Positions 24,650 to 34,870 of a stretch of 52,374 nucleotides of DNA are shown piece after piece (positions within the stretch are counted from its first letter, which is position 1; the number at the start of each line of letters is the position of its first letter). The position numbers and the translations under genes are program-made. Location: assembly GCF_001418205.1 (NCBI RefSeq), contig NZ_LIQF01000019.1, positions 1 through 52,374 of the forward strand, written 5' to 3'. The DNA is from Marinomonas fungiae. GTDB lineage: Bacteria > Pseudomonadota > Gammaproteobacteria > Pseudomonadales > Marinomonadaceae. The notes under the pieces were generated by a model. It saw only the letters and a list, made by a program, of their open reading frames with translations, searched no databases and was not told the DNA's origin.

Positions 24650-25936
24650 TCATCTTCTTGCTCCTCCTTGAGAAGTCGCTAATGCCAATGTCGTACCACG
24701 AGTCACGATCACTTCAATGTTCCTTGCGGCGTCTATCTCTATGACTGGAAACATATTTTCAGCCATGTCCAAATAAAACTTGGCAACTCTATCTAACGCC
24801 TTTCCTGTACCGCTTATTGCAGCCCCCTGAAGCGCTTCTTGACTCATGACTTGCTGATACAATTGAGTATTGCCTACGTCTCCAGTCTGAATTGTTGGTA
24901 CTGGATTCACATCAAACGCACTTGAAAGCCCTTGAAGAAAGCCTGCCGTCATCGATTTGGCGACCAGTTGGCCTTGTTTGGATACTAACCGGCCACGAAT
25001 ACCCGCTTTGCCATCTTCTCCTACAGCATAAGAATCCAAACGCGTTTCAATAACACCACCATCTTCCCGTACACACGAAATAGTTTCGCCACGCAGATAG
25101 GCACGCTCAGAGCTCAAATCTCCATAGCCCGCTGCAATCAGAAAACACTCTTTAATATCTGCCCTAAATCGATTAGGTAAAATGGCTTCTTTTTGAATTC
25201 TAAGTAATGCAGGAAAGGGTTCGCGTCTTGCAGACTCATGAGTAGGAGCATCCAAGCCAGTGATCAAAGTGCCTGAGATTATGCTACCCGCTGGCAAATA
25301 AAGTGGTGGCACTTCTTGCTCTTCGACTTCAGGCTCGTCAACCACTTCTGGTTCAATCATACGAATGGTAACAGGCGGCAATGGCATATCCCCTCCCCGT
25401 GATCCTGAACTGCTTATGGGTTGTTGATGAATCGATTCAGGTAGAGGTGCATTGGCAAAATAGTCGTCAGGATTAGACAGCGACGGTGGCTCTTGCTTAG
25501 GGATTTCCATGGTGGATACAGGAACTTCAAAACGACTCTTTTCATCTTCTACAACGTTATTTTGCTGGCTCCTAACTTCATCAAGCTCAGCTCTCAGCTG
25601 AGCCAACTCATCATTCAATTGTATGGAGATTTCTGATGTGTTTGAGCCTGAACGGTTCGTGCTTACCTCCGGACGTAGACGCTCAACTTCACGGCGTAGT
25701 TGATCATTTCGATCACTTAGTAGCTTTACATTCGCGGCTAAACTATCAAGTCCAACATCACGCGTATTCGTATCTGTTAGTATGTGTCGAATGGTTTTTT
25801 GGCGGTTTCGGCTTTCATTCCCTTCATCAGGGTTAGGTGAAAACACCAAAACAAGCACAGCCAAACCACCTATAATACTGACAACCGATATGCCTCGTTT
25901 TAGATTAGGGTTCAATTGCTCCCATTGCATTTTCAT
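24650..25936 (-). CDS. traB: TraB, VirB10-like channel scaffold
   Basis: 428 residues: an N-terminal cytoplasmic tail and one membrane helix (about 15-30), a coiled-coil (NVKLLSDRNDQLRREVERLRP and onwards), a proline-rich spacer and a C-terminal VirB10/TrbI domain (LPAGSIISGTLITGLDAPTH onwards). It spans both membranes and links the secretion ATPases to the outer-membrane core. Placed 2 bp after traK. Confidence 0.93.
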   Translation of the reverse strand: MKMQWEQLNPNLKRGISVVSIIGGLAVLVLVFSPNPDEGNESRNRQKTIRHILTDTNTRDVGLDSLAANVKLLSDRNDQLRREVERLRPEVSTNRSGSNTSEISIQLNDELAQLRAELDEVRSQQNNVVEDEKSRFEVPVSTMEIPKQEPPSLSNPDDYFANAPLPESIHQQPISSSGSRGGDMPLPPVTIRMIEPEVVDEPEVEEQEVPPLYLPAGSIISGTLITGLDAPTHESARREPFPALLRIQKEAILPNRFRADIKECFLIAAGYGDLSSERAYLRGETISCVREDGGVIETRLDSYAVGEDGKAGIRGRLVSKQGQLVAKSMTAGFLQGLSSAFDVNPVPTIQTGDVGNTQLYQQVMSQEALQGAAISGTGKALDRVAKFYLDMAENMFPVIEIDAARNIEVIVTRGTTLALATSQGGARR

Positions 25937-25938
25937 AT

Positions 25939-26838
25939 TTACTCACCTCCCACCAAAAGCGAAGGTCGCTTACTTTCGACAGCCTCTTCACGGTGATTAC
26001 GAACAACCACATACAACTCAGTCTTATCACCCGGTAACAAGATGTTTCGAGGCCAGTAGGCGCTTGCCACGATATCTGATGCATTACAGGCTATTTCACT
26101 GGCTTCTATCGGCTCATCAGCAAAGCTTTCAACCAATCCCACAAAGACGGTGAAATAATGCCCTGTTACAATTTGCCCCTGCTTAAAATCAAATTTTAAG
26201 CCAGGTTGAAAACAGTTCGGACTTGTGTCTGTTTGGCTAAATAAACGGATGTCATAGCCTTTTGGTAATTCATTTAATGCAAGGCGTCTGAGTAAATCAC
26301 GTAAGCTATCGACGTATGGTTGAGCAGTTTCCCAAGTGGCAGCTTTTCGATTCACGACGCCCTTAATAGGCAATTGCTGACCATCAATAGCTAAAGTGAT
26401 TTCACGCGGTGGAATACGACGAGGTACTAAGGTGACAGATAACGCAGGCGCTTCCAGACCAGGCGGAGTGATGTAAAGTGAAACCGGTGATTCTTTGTCC
26501 GTGGCCACATATACAACATTCCCCTTGATTTGCGTCTGAGCATCACTGGTTGTTCTCACCTGAGGCGATTCAAACGGCGTCACAATCCGATTCAGATGGC
26601 CAAGTGCTACAGGGATCAGTTCATTAACCCCCGGTGTCATCATTAGCGTTGTTGGCACATCCGTTGAAGCCGTATTGGTTTGAGTCGGTGGATTTGCAGT
26701 AGCAGACTGCTTCATCACACTGGCTGGCACAATCGGCAATTCCACGTCTGCATACGACGCTTGAGATAACAGGACGCAACTCAAGCTCATTGCGATTAAG
26801 CTTGGTGTCATCCATCGACTAATTTTGGTTCGCATCAT
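25939..26838 (-). CDS. traK: TraK, VirB9-like secretin-domain protein
   Basis: 299 residues with a signal peptide and a conserved TraK core (FESPQVRTTSDAQTQIKGNVVYVATDKESPVSLYITP and PGLKFDFKQGQIVTGHYF regions). Forms the outer-membrane core ring with TraB and TraV. Its start overlaps the end of traE by 20 bp. Confidence 0.9.
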   Translation of the reverse strand: MMRTKISRWMTPSLIAMSLSCVLLSQASYADVELPIVPASVMKQSATANPPTQTNTASTDVPTTLMMTPGVNELIPVALGHLNRIVTPFESPQVRTTSDAQTQIKGNVVYVATDKESPVSLYITPPGLEAPALSVTLVPRRIPPREITLAIDGQQLPIKGVVNRKAATWETAQPYVDSLRDLLRRLALNELPKGYDIRLFSQTDTSPNCFQPGLKFDFKQGQIVTGHYFTVFVGLVESFADEPIEASEIACNASDIVASAYWPRNILLPGDKTELYVVVRNHREEAVESKRPSLLVGGE

Positions 26839-27445
26839 TCACCCTCCGGTTTTGCTCTTGGGTCAACTTTTCACGAACGCGCTTCGTTCTAGCTTGCCCC
26901 TCATACGTATCCATCCAGCTAAGTTTTGGACGGTATTGCTCAATATCGATGTCAAACTCATAGGTGCGAGTTTGGCGCTGCTCATCTCCAGATGGCCCAG
27001 AAACCAAGGAATAACCGGTCACAAAGACATGGCCGGTTTCATACTCATATTCCACTTGTCTGGGTTGGAATTTGAGCGTGACCCGGTCTTCGCGGATTTG
27101 TCTTGCCTGAATCTCCAGTGCATCGACCACTTGCTGGTACACCGCTGGAGAAAGTAGCGGCTCAATGGCAACCCGGATGAAAGACACATTACCTGGCGTC
27201 ACGTTACCCATAAGCTCAGCCAGGTAGAGTCCCCAGGATTCAAGGTAAGGTTGAGTAGCTTGGTTTCGTGACACTTCAGCCGGTTCAGACAAAGTTGGTG
27301 GTTGAATGGCTACCACGGTATTGCGAGAAAATGCCGCTACCGCAAGCAGCAAATTAGATAGCACCAGCACCGCAATCAGGAACCGTTGCCATCGGTTCTC
27401 TAATTGCGTGCCTTGCCATGATTTTAAAAATACGTCGAACTTCAC
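26819..27445 (-). CDS. traE: TraE, VirB8-like inner-membrane protein
   Basis: 208 residues with one N-terminal membrane helix (about 25-42) and a periplasmic VirB8/TraE-like domain with conserved YLESWGLYLAELMGNVTPGN. It overlaps traL by 4 bp. Needed for pilus assembly in F-type systems. Confidence 0.9.
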   Translation of the reverse strand: MKFDVFLKSWQGTQLENRWQRFLIAVLVLSNLLLAVAAFSRNTVVAIQPPTLSEPAEVSRNQATQPYLESWGLYLAELMGNVTPGNVSFIRVAIEPLLSPAVYQQVVDALEIQARQIREDRVTLKFQPRQVEYEYETGHVFVTGYSLVSGPSGDEQRQTRTYEFDIDIEQYRPKLSWMDTYEGQARTKRVREKLTQEQNRRVNDANQN

Positions 27446-27729
27446 GGCAGATAGCTCCTGATAAATGGGTTAGGGATCGTCTTGGCTTTGGTTGGCAACA
27501 GTCCAGCCCAGTAGATGGCGTGAAGAATAAAACCATCTGGACGACCATCACGAAAACGCCGATAGAGCTTGGTTGTCACCAACCCCAACAGGCATAAAAC
27601 CAAGGCATTACCGGTAAAAATGCCGATCACTAGCCCCAACAGAATGGGAGCCATCTCATCGGCACTCCAAAGCAGGAAGTGCGGCGGGTCATCGATATAG
27701 GATGGAATACTCACAGGTTCCATAGTCAC
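27442..27729 (-). CDS. traL: TraL, VirB3-like membrane protein
   Basis: 95 residues with two closely spaced membrane segments (about 20-55) and the TraL start PSYIDDPPHFLLWSADE. First gene of the traL-E-K-B-V-A operon, facing the hotspot that holds the gene at 28012-28599. Confidence 0.9.
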   Translation of the reverse strand: MTMEPVSIPSYIDDPPHFLLWSADEMAPILLGLVIGIFTGNALVLCLLGLVTTKLYRRFRDGRPDGFILHAIYWAGLLPTKAKTIPNPFIRSYLP

Positions 27730-28011
27730 TCCTCGTTGTTTGAATTGAGAAGTGAAGAATGCCTTGGGATTGGCAGCTTCAGTGGTCAGCTAGATGCCGA
27801 ATTCTTGAAGGTTTTGAGGGTTCTACTCAGACAATACTAACAATTGATCTTTTTGATGCGGTTGATATGATGAGGATATTGGTCGTGTCGAGACCAGCTG
27901 CCCACTTTAGCAAACCCGGATGGGACGACATGCATATCAAATTTATTTTTTGCTTAGGTTTTTTCTGCGACCTCGGCAGTGGGCACCGTATTCGCTAATA
28001 GGAGAAACTCA

Positions 28012-28599
28012 ATGCAAATTACTAAAATCATTTCCTCTGACACGGTTGAACGTTTAAAGCAAAAAGCACGAAAGCTTAAACGTGAAAAATCCATTACACA
28101 CACTCAAGCACTCGATGAAATTGCAAACTCTGTTGGCTTTAATCATTGGCATCAGGTTGTACAAGCCAATGACATACTGAAACCATCAGAAGTGGCATTA
28201 TCTTCTGGATGTGTCATGGCTTTTGATGTCAAAGATGGTATGGATGTCGATACCAGTGATGGGATCTTAATTGAAGACCATTTCTTGGAGATGCTCACTG
28301 AAAAGCAGCTATTTGAAATTTATGCCAATTCCCCTGATGAGGACGACGAACAAAACAGACCGCTAAAAGAAACGCTATCGGATTCAGAGCTTCAGGAGTA
28401 CTTTCGAGATGATTGCTCATTCATGTACTTCCGCCTAGCCGAGCCTCATGCAAACAAACCGCTAAAAGAAGTATTGGCTCTTATACGACAGTACTCGTTT
28501 TGGATGCCGCAATATATTTGGCTTCAAGGTCACCTTATTGATACTTATCATTTGCCAGCGGAAGACGAGAATGGCAATACAGTAGGCGTAAGGTTTTAG
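28012..28599 (+). CDS. Cargo protein with glyoxalase-superfamily-related N-terminus
   Basis: 195 residues from the ATG at 28012, which follows AGGAG. Residues about 1-55 (DTVERLKQKARKLKREKSITHTQALDEIANSVGFNHWHQVV) match a small N-terminal module common in plasmid- and ICE-borne proteins annotated as glyoxalase-superfamily or antirepressor-like. The rest is acidic and unfamiliar (DEDDEQNRP, then a Trp/Tyr-rich end). It stands alone in the traJ-traL hotspot and opposes the backbone. Function unknown. Confidence 0.6.
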   Translation: MQITKIISSDTVERLKQKARKLKREKSITHTQALDEIANSVGFNHWHQVVQANDILKPSEVALSSGCVMAFDVKDGMDVDTSDGILIEDHFLEMLTEKQLFEIYANSPDEDDEQNRPLKETLSDSELQEYFRDDCSFMYFRLAEPHANKPLKEVLALIRQYSFWMPQYIWLQGHLIDTYHLPAEDENGNTVGVRF

Positions 28600-28608
28600 C
28601 TCTACAAG

Positions 28609-28629
28609 ATGAGGCCTAACTGGCCTCAT
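28609..28629. terminator. Terminator between the cargo gene and traJ
   Basis: ATGAGGCC (28609-28616) and GGCCTCAT (28622-28629) form an 8-bp stem with a 5-nt loop and a T-rich plus-strand tail. It overlaps the traJ stop codon, between convergent genes. Confidence 0.65.
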
Positions 28630-29261
28630 ATCTTCTTCTGCAAGTGACTTAACGCCAACCCCGCCATCAATGCCAAACCGATGATCAGCGACGGTAACAC
28701 CACCGGTGGAATAGCCAGCGGGGCGAACAATCCCATAAACAGCAAAATGACACCTGAGCCCAGGATAACCATGCTGTAGCGGTGAATGATTGGGCTCGAA
28801 AAATCAAAGGTTGTCTTCTTAATCTTCCAGGTCATCAAGCCGTCCCACAGCGCCGGTAACATGAGAATAAGCGCAAAGGGCAACCAGACCATCAGCAAAG
28901 CAAATCGAGTGAACACTTGGTACAACACATCAAAAAATGCCTGAATACGGTCTTCCACCCAAACAAACCAAAAGCCACCCATGTTCTCCATCCCTTTAGA
29001 GCGCACTCGCTGCTCTTCAGTGGGGATTAGAAAATCACGCACAGATTGCTCCATCCGCGTATCCACAATCCATGACTGATACCAGCGATGGCTAGTTTGA
29101 CCAATCCAATAGCTTGTTTGTGCGCCCAATTGGTTTTGAATCATCAGCTTCTCTTTACTAATAACCCGGCCAGTCCAATCACCGGGCACTAACACGCCAA
29201 TAGCAATAATCTCCAGCATCAGTGCCAGACACAGTAGCCAAACCGACTTATGCTTGCTCAT
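28626..29261 (-). CDS. traJ: TraJ-like DUF4400 membrane protein
   Basis: About 211 residues from the ATG at 29261 (GAGG 9 bases upstream); an earlier ATG at 29300 would overlap the previous gene by 53 bp. Several membrane segments: about 8-26, a central pair (RFALLMVWLPFALILMLPALW) and two near the C-terminus. This looks like the DUF4400 ICE membrane protein next to the coupling protein, called TraJ in SXT/IncC maps. Probably helps dock the relaxosome or TraD. Confidence 0.7.
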   Translation of the reverse strand: MSKHKSVWLLCLALMLEIIAIGVLVPGDWTGRVISKEKLMIQNQLGAQTSYWIGQTSHRWYQSWIVDTRMEQSVRDFLIPTEEQRVRSKGMENMGGFWFVWVEDRIQAFFDVLYQVFTRFALLMVWLPFALILMLPALWDGLMTWKIKKTTFDFSSPIIHRYSMVILGSGVILLFMGLFAPLAIPPVVLPSLIIGLALMAGLALSHLQKKI

Positions 29262-29808
29262 GCCAAACATCCTCTTCAACTCGCGCCAGCATGGCTGCAA
29301 CGGTTGGCGTCATAATCCGGGCTTTAATCACTTGTTGAAGCCGCTTTGTCGTCGTATGACCACTGACATAACGCACATCGATGCGTCCTTCAGCCAAATA
29401 CCCCATCCGATTTGGACGATTACGAATCCAGGAGTAGAAATACACACCATCCACGGCAGCCCACTCGAAATGGTCAGGATCACGCAGGCGAATCCCCGTT
29501 AAAGCACTGGCGGCAGTCCAGGTCAGTGCCTCAATGAAATGCCAAAGGCGTACACTGTCATCATCACAACTGACTTCTTCATAACTACCCAAGCCATTAC
29601 ACAGACACAAATCAAAGATGGAATGGCCATCTAACGTGAACGCATCCGTTAAATAGTCCGCCAAACAATACACAGAAGCCAAAGCATGAGGCCAGTCGGT
29701 TTCAAGCAGTCTTAAGGTTTCCTTGAACTGGGGGTTATGTTGCTGCCACTGAGCGAGCATTTCTTGACTGGTAAGTGTTGTCATTTTCAGACAGACAGAA
29801 TGATGCAT
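29248..29808 (-). CDS. Conserved ICE protein between traD and traJ
   Basis: 186 residues, starting at an ATG with AAGGAG 5 bases upstream. Soluble; contains FDLCLCNGLGSYEEV and HFEWAAVDGVYFYSW, with no motif I can assign. The position after traD is conserved in SXT/R391 elements. It lies 9 bp after traD and overlaps traJ. Confidence 0.7.
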   Translation of the reverse strand: MHHSVCLKMTTLTSQEMLAQWQQHNPQFKETLRLLETDWPHALASVYCLADYLTDAFTLDGHSIFDLCLCNGLGSYEEVSCDDDSVRLWHFIEALTWTAASALTGIRLRDPDHFEWAAVDGVYFYSWIRNRPNRMGYLAEGRIDVRYVSGHTTTKRLQQVIKARIMTPTVAAMLARVEEDVWHEQA

Positions 29809-29817
29809 ACAGACTCC

Positions 29818-31638
29818 TTATGCTGCCTGTGTAGAGCTGGTTAAAATAGGAATACGACCTTTAATCACACGGCCACCTGAAAGCTTGGCGATGTACTCAA
29901 GGTTCGGGAGCTGGCCCAATAACTGCGGTGGAAACATATCGCCTTCTTCCTCCATCAAGCGTTCGCCATGATTGCCGGTAAACAACGCGGGGCTGTCCGA
30001 GTTGGACGACATACCTTGAGTTTGCATGATGTACTGCAACCGAGTCTTAGGCAGATTATCAGTAATGTACTGCTGCGTTTCGGCATCCATCACCCGAAGG
30101 GCTATCAAGTTGTTGATGTTACCTAACACCTGACGAGCCTTAGCCTCACTGCCTGTACGAGCGGCAAAGTCAGCAAAGGTCTGAGTAGCAATTACACAAC
30201 GCATTTTTGCGCCACGACCTTTGTTGAGCAGTTGAATGAAAGGATCGTTGACGACTTCAGCCGCCTCATCGATGAAGATATTTACGGGACGATTTTCAAC
30301 ACCATAGTTATAGCGGTCACCGGCCACGGCGGTGAGATCGGATAAAAGCAACGAACCAATGGCGCTGCCAACCATGGCGTCGGTCAATGAATCCAACCCG
30401 ATATAGGCCACTTGGGCATTGTTGATAATACGGCCAGAATCCGTAATTAACCGGCTGTCATCCACATCGTTTGCAATCGGTGATAGCAATGGACCTAGTT
30501 CACTTGAAGTGAGCATATTGAGCACCGGCATCAATGAGGCCACCATCTTAGAATAGTGGGTTCTGTCATGCTCAAACATGCTCAAAAGGCCTTCCAAATC
30601 AGTATTGGCGGCAACGGGCTGAATGCGTTCGTAGTAGAAAAGCAGCATCGCCATGGCCTGTTTAGCCAAGGTGTTGGCCTTTTCGGTAAAGCGCTTGATC
30701 TCCACACTAAAGTTCGGATACACCTGCTCCCCCCAGGCCGTGACGGCTTTTACTACCAAGCCTTCTGGGCCACCTTCCAAGAATCGTCTCAGTGTTTTCA
30801 GATCAGGACGCTGTGACGTAAGCAACAGACCTTGCACTATGTTATTCAGTGCCATTTGGCCAAAGGCTTTAAATGGATCAGCACCGGTTTCGGATGGGAT
30901 TAAGGCCGCAATTCGGCTAGCAATTTCAGTACCCCGGTTAAAGTTCCTCAGGGGATTAAGTCGTACTGAATGCTCTGGAAAACCCGGATGAAAATACACA
31001 AAGCGCTCAGGACTACCGGCGGCAATACAGGCTCGCTGTGCATTATCCTTAAGTTCTTTGTCTCCCTTGGGGTCAATAATAATCACGGCTTCATTGCGCA
31101 AAATGGCCTGGGTTATCATCGCATCAAAGCATCGGGTTTTTCCCGCACCGGTCGTGCCGACAATTAAGGTATGCCCCTCAGTGTGACCAACTGGCTGGTA
31201 CACATCTTCTTCTTTGGGCTCAACACCATGAATCCAGGTCGAACCCATTTGTTGGCCGTGACCTTGGTTAAGCAAGGTTTGCTTATCCCTTTTTAGAATT
31301 TCATAAGCGCGTTGGGCATGACGTTGATCCCACTCAAAGCCATACCCTAACCACAATTCATCAGGATGTTTTGCCATCACCTTTTGCAAATGCGACAGCG
31401 CCATAAATGCCAATGGTTTGCCTTTTAGCCCCTTCTGCAACTTATAAAGACGGTAAGCCTCAGGCAGGCGATACAACGCCATGCCCGAGGAAATCCCTGT
31501 CATCCACCAAAATGGCTCAGGTGGTAGCTCAGTCAGCATTTCTGCGGCAATTGCCCCAGTTGCACCAACCAGCCAACCTGCTGCTGCCATGGCTTCATAG
31601 TTCGTGCGCCAGGGCATCTCATATGCGTTTTCTTTCAT
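29818..31638 (-). CDS. traD: TraD, type IV coupling protein
   Basis: 606 residues, standard for SXT/IncC TraD. Two N-terminal membrane segments (about 18-58), Walker A GTTGAGKT (161-168), Walker B VNIFIDEAAEV at about residue 445 and a final TraD-type C-terminus. Brings the relaxase-DNA complex to the secretion channel. Follows traI by about 50 bp. Confidence 0.94.
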   Translation of the reverse strand: MKENAYEMPWRTNYEAMAAAGWLVGATGAIAAEMLTELPPEPFWWMTGISSGMALYRLPEAYRLYKLQKGLKGKPLAFMALSHLQKVMAKHPDELWLGYGFEWDQRHAQRAYEILKRDKQTLLNQGHGQQMGSTWIHGVEPKEEDVYQPVGHTEGHTLIVGTTGAGKTRCFDAMITQAILRNEAVIIIDPKGDKELKDNAQRACIAAGSPERFVYFHPGFPEHSVRLNPLRNFNRGTEIASRIAALIPSETGADPFKAFGQMALNNIVQGLLLTSQRPDLKTLRRFLEGGPEGLVVKAVTAWGEQVYPNFSVEIKRFTEKANTLAKQAMAMLLFYYERIQPVAANTDLEGLLSMFEHDRTHYSKMVASLMPVLNMLTSSELGPLLSPIANDVDDSRLITDSGRIINNAQVAYIGLDSLTDAMVGSAIGSLLLSDLTAVAGDRYNYGVENRPVNIFIDEAAEVVNDPFIQLLNKGRGAKMRCVIATQTFADFAARTGSEAKARQVLGNINNLIALRVMDAETQQYITDNLPKTRLQYIMQTQGMSSNSDSPALFTGNHGERLMEEEGDMFPPQLLGQLPNLEYIAKLSGGRVIKGRIPILTSSTQAA

Positions 31639-31686
31639 TCATGCTCCGCAAAATAACCGTTTGCAATCCGCTCAACTTAAAATGGA

Positions 31687-33837
31687 TTAACGTTCAGCGT
31701 GAGCGGTAAACAGAACCGTTTCCCCCTCATCAAACTGGCATTGGTCACTGGCCGAGATCCCCCGAAGCAATTGCCCGGCTGGAATGCCATGCTCATTGGC
31801 GACTTGGCGTAAGGTTTGAATAGTGACGCGAATACCATCCGCACTATGATCCACGTCTGGGTAATCGCCATCGGTCAGTAAGATGGGCAAATCTTTCACA
31901 AAATTAACCATCTGTTGCCGCTGCGCGTGTTTGGGGTCTGTACTTGAGTTCGCATTGGGCTCAATCGGCTTTTGATTACGCTCCGCTCTTGTGGCGGGCT
32001 CTTTTGCTTGGGCATTGGTTATCTTAGTTCGACTCGGACGCTGTGAAGCCTCTTCGTTCTGAATTGCTGCCGCTGATTCTGCGTCTTGATTGGAAAGGTC
32101 TATCAGTACAGTAAGCCCTTTAGAAATCGATAGTTTCAGCAGTAACCCTTGCTCCTGAACTCCATCATTTGTAGTCACAGTTCTGGCTTTACGCGTCGGG
32201 TTTGCCGGATCTAGTTCAAGCCAATCTAATCGACTGAGTTCAGCAAGCAGTTTTCGGGGAGCACACCAATGTCTTACGGCATCGGGATAGCGGATCAGTA
32301 TCTGTTCATCAACCATAACCAACGCACTACTGGCCTCTGGGAGCCATGCCAAAGATTCAGGCAGATTCAATGCTTCTACATCGTGCTGGTTTACGTTATT
32401 TGAGATAGCGCCATCATATGAGTTGTTAGGCTTTTCACATCCATAACCTGGAGCATTTTCATTTGCCTGGGGGTTATTAACATCACTAGCAAGACGAAGT
32501 TCATCATCTTGTTCGGACGATTTTGACGATGGCGACTCAGACGAATTGCCGTGTTCGATTGATGATGACGCGTCAGGCAAGCCTGGCTGCTCACTGGAGC
32601 GACTCTGTGGCTCGGCTTGTGTTTGCTGTGTTGCTTCCCACTCAGATTTGCTAAACAGTGTCACACCACTTGGTACATTCGAGCTGAACAATAAATCGGC
32701 CTCAGATATATGCAGCATGGGTAGCCAGATTAGCTTGCCGTCTTTGAGCAGCACTTCAGGGGCAAGGCTTTCGTATCGCTCATTTGAGGCGGATTTAATG
32801 GCCAATCCTCGCTCAATGAGGATGTCCGCAAGGGTATCGGGATCTCTTGGGATGCCAGGTATCTTGTCTTTGGCCAACAGCTCAATGATGTCCTTAGCCG
32901 CGCTTTTCCAGACCAGGTAAAGATTGGTTGATTGATTCGATTTTCGTAACCAGACTCTGGCGTCTCGCTGATTGACCAGCCACTGGGAACTGGCAAGTAA
33001 TCGCCTCATGGCATCAAGTAGATAGCGTTCGACTGGGACACCAAGGGCATTGTCGTCAACGGAAATTCGTTGAGCTTTCAGGTCTCTCTGGACACTGGTT
33101 TGGTCAGCTTCAATGACCAATTTAGATAGGGCATGCTCGGGATCGGTATTGCCAATTGCTTCCAGCATGGCTTGCAAAATCTCTGAGCCCGGCTGGGTTA
33201 ACCAGGCGAGCAACTCAGGTGTCATCACCCGGTTCAACACCAGAATTGAAAATTGCTCGTGCCGCTTGCACCGTCCGTCGCGCCAGCGAATGAAATAGCG
33301 TTCAATGCTATTATTAGTGGTCCACTGAGATAAGGTTTCTAAAAAAGGGTTCCACTGATAGCGTCCATCTTCGTCTGTAATGGACAAGTCTGAAACTGGC
33401 TTACCAATATCATGGAACAAACCGCCAAGAGCCGCCGCAACACGCCACCTTGGTTCCAGCTCTTTTTTCTCAACCGGTGTGCCACTGGCAACAAAGATGA
33501 TCCCTTCAGCTGCTTGTGCCGCCCAGAAAGCAACTTCCAACGAATGACGAAATAAACCACCAGCGCCACTGTGATGATGATGCTCAGAAGCTGGCAACAA
33601 ATGAACATAAGCAGCCAGATGATCAATGCAGGGCTGAATTAGCCTTTGAAAATCACGCAGGTTAAAGCCAAGTACCTGGCGCAGTTTGGCAATTAGCTCG
33701 TCTTGTGTGGACTGCAAATCCTCGGGTGACGCAGCTGGCAACCCCTTCAGGAATGGCGGGTAGCGCGGAATTTCTGTATCCAGTTGCGATGAAAGCTCTG
33801 GTAGTGCTTTGATTTGAAAAAATAGGTTTTTGAACAT
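31687..33837 (-). CDS. traI: TraI, MobH-family relaxase
   Basis: 716 residues. The N-terminal TraI_2/MobH domain has the family HD-hydrolase-like metal motifs HHHHSGAGGLFRHS (86-99) and FHDIGKP (141-147). A low-complexity linker (about 400-470) separates it from a C-terminal DNA-binding-like domain. It nicks at oriT and covalently carries the strand into the recipient. In SXT it acts with MobI, whose gene lies near oriT at 47.6-48.5 kb. Confidence 0.94.
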   Translation of the reverse strand: MFKNLFFQIKALPELSSQLDTEIPRYPPFLKGLPAASPEDLQSTQDELIAKLRQVLGFNLRDFQRLIQPCIDHLAAYVHLLPASEHHHHSGAGGLFRHSLEVAFWAAQAAEGIIFVASGTPVEKKELEPRWRVAAALGGLFHDIGKPVSDLSITDEDGRYQWNPFLETLSQWTTNNSIERYFIRWRDGRCKRHEQFSILVLNRVMTPELLAWLTQPGSEILQAMLEAIGNTDPEHALSKLVIEADQTSVQRDLKAQRISVDDNALGVPVERYLLDAMRRLLASSQWLVNQRDARVWLRKSNQSTNLYLVWKSAAKDIIELLAKDKIPGIPRDPDTLADILIERGLAIKSASNERYESLAPEVLLKDGKLIWLPMLHISEADLLFSSNVPSGVTLFSKSEWEATQQTQAEPQSRSSEQPGLPDASSSIEHGNSSESPSSKSSEQDDELRLASDVNNPQANENAPGYGCEKPNNSYDGAISNNVNQHDVEALNLPESLAWLPEASSALVMVDEQILIRYPDAVRHWCAPRKLLAELSRLDWLELDPANPTRKARTVTTNDGVQEQGLLLKLSISKGLTVLIDLSNQDAESAAAIQNEEASQRPSRTKITNAQAKEPATRAERNQKPIEPNANSSTDPKHAQRQQMVNFVKDLPILLTDGDYPDVDHSADGIRVTIQTLRQVANEHGIPAGQLLRGISASDQCQFDEGETVLFTAHAER

Positions 33838-33958
33838 AGTGAACCTCCGACACGATAGTGTGAAGGTTCATAAAATCACCGGCGGTGAATTAGATAAAAG
33901 AAATCCAGATCTATTGACACACAGATATTTTGGTTAACAATGCCGCTGACTTTGTAAA

Positions 33959-34870
33959 CTAACTAGTTACTCGGCTTCTGCTCGGCGCTCTATAAACTTC
34001 CGACTCTCCATCGTCTTTTAGATCTATTTCGTATCGACGCCTGTCTAGGACTTCCAAAAATCCCATAATCTGCGAGCTGTCTAAGTTAATCTTCCCATCA
34101 ACTATATTTGTGACAACATTGGTTTTTTCGCAGTAACGTTCTAGTTTATCTTGACTGATGTTTATTGCTTCTGATTGGGATTTAATGGAAGCAATATATC
34201 TTGCAGCTCTCGGGTGGTTTTGCGCATACTGAGATATACTATCAAAGTTAACGAAATCAATTTCACTCGCAATACTCGCAATGTTGGCTGGAACTGCATC
34301 CATAATTGCCTTCTGAAGTTGAGCTGTAAACTCTAGGCCACTAGGGCGGAGAATGTGTATTAAATCATTCTGAATAATAAAATCGAAGTCATTATCCAAT
34401 TTAAAAACAGTTTCCTCTAACGACTTTAAAGTATTATCAACATACTGAACCAGCCTATGCCTTTTCTTTATTAAAGTTTTAAACTGAGTTGAACGACGTA
34501 CAGCTGTTATTCTCTGTTGGTTGTTATCAGTGAGCTTTACAAAGTACGCGAAACATTGATTGATATTGTCAAAAGCACTGCAATCTTCTGGTACATTTTC
34601 GGACTCATGAAGATTTTTAAGCTCTTGTACCAATGGGTCATTGATTGAAAAGGTAAGATATTCAATAGACGCATATTTTTCTGATGGCTGATACGTAGCC
34701 ATACTGCTCGCCTTATCCTGCATCAGTGTCTTTGTAAAACTAACCATTTCAACTAATGACTTCTGTACGACTTCATCAACAGGAACAAACACAAAACCTC
34801 GATTGGGACTATCCAGACCAAGACCAAACTCAGTTATATTTACATTTTCAAAATCAAAGTTAATAGGCAT
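33959..34870 (-). CDS. kwaB: KwaB, Kiwa defence protein (DUF4868)
   Basis: 303 residues. The central segment FDFIIQNDLIHILRPSGLEFTAQL and the following helical region with ASEIDFVNF match the DUF4868 family, the KwaB half of the Kiwa anti-phage system. KwaB acts as the DNA-binding effector that works with the membrane sensor KwaA. The gene starts inside a TAATG overlap with the four-helix membrane protein upstream, exactly the Kiwa arrangement. The call rests on family resemblance plus pairing with KwaA. Confidence 0.8.
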   Translation of the reverse strand: MPINFDFENVNITEFGLGLDSPNRGFVFVPVDEVVQKSLVEMVSFTKTLMQDKASSMATYQPSEKYASIEYLTFSINDPLVQELKNLHESENVPEDCSAFDNINQCFAYFVKLTDNNQQRITAVRRSTQFKTLIKKRHRLVQYVDNTLKSLEETVFKLDNDFDFIIQNDLIHILRPSGLEFTAQLQKAIMDAVPANIASIASEIDFVNFDSISQYAQNHPRAARYIASIKSQSEAINISQDKLERYCEKTNVVTNIVDGKINLDSSQIMGFLEVLDRRRYEIDLKDDGESEVYRAPSRSRVTS

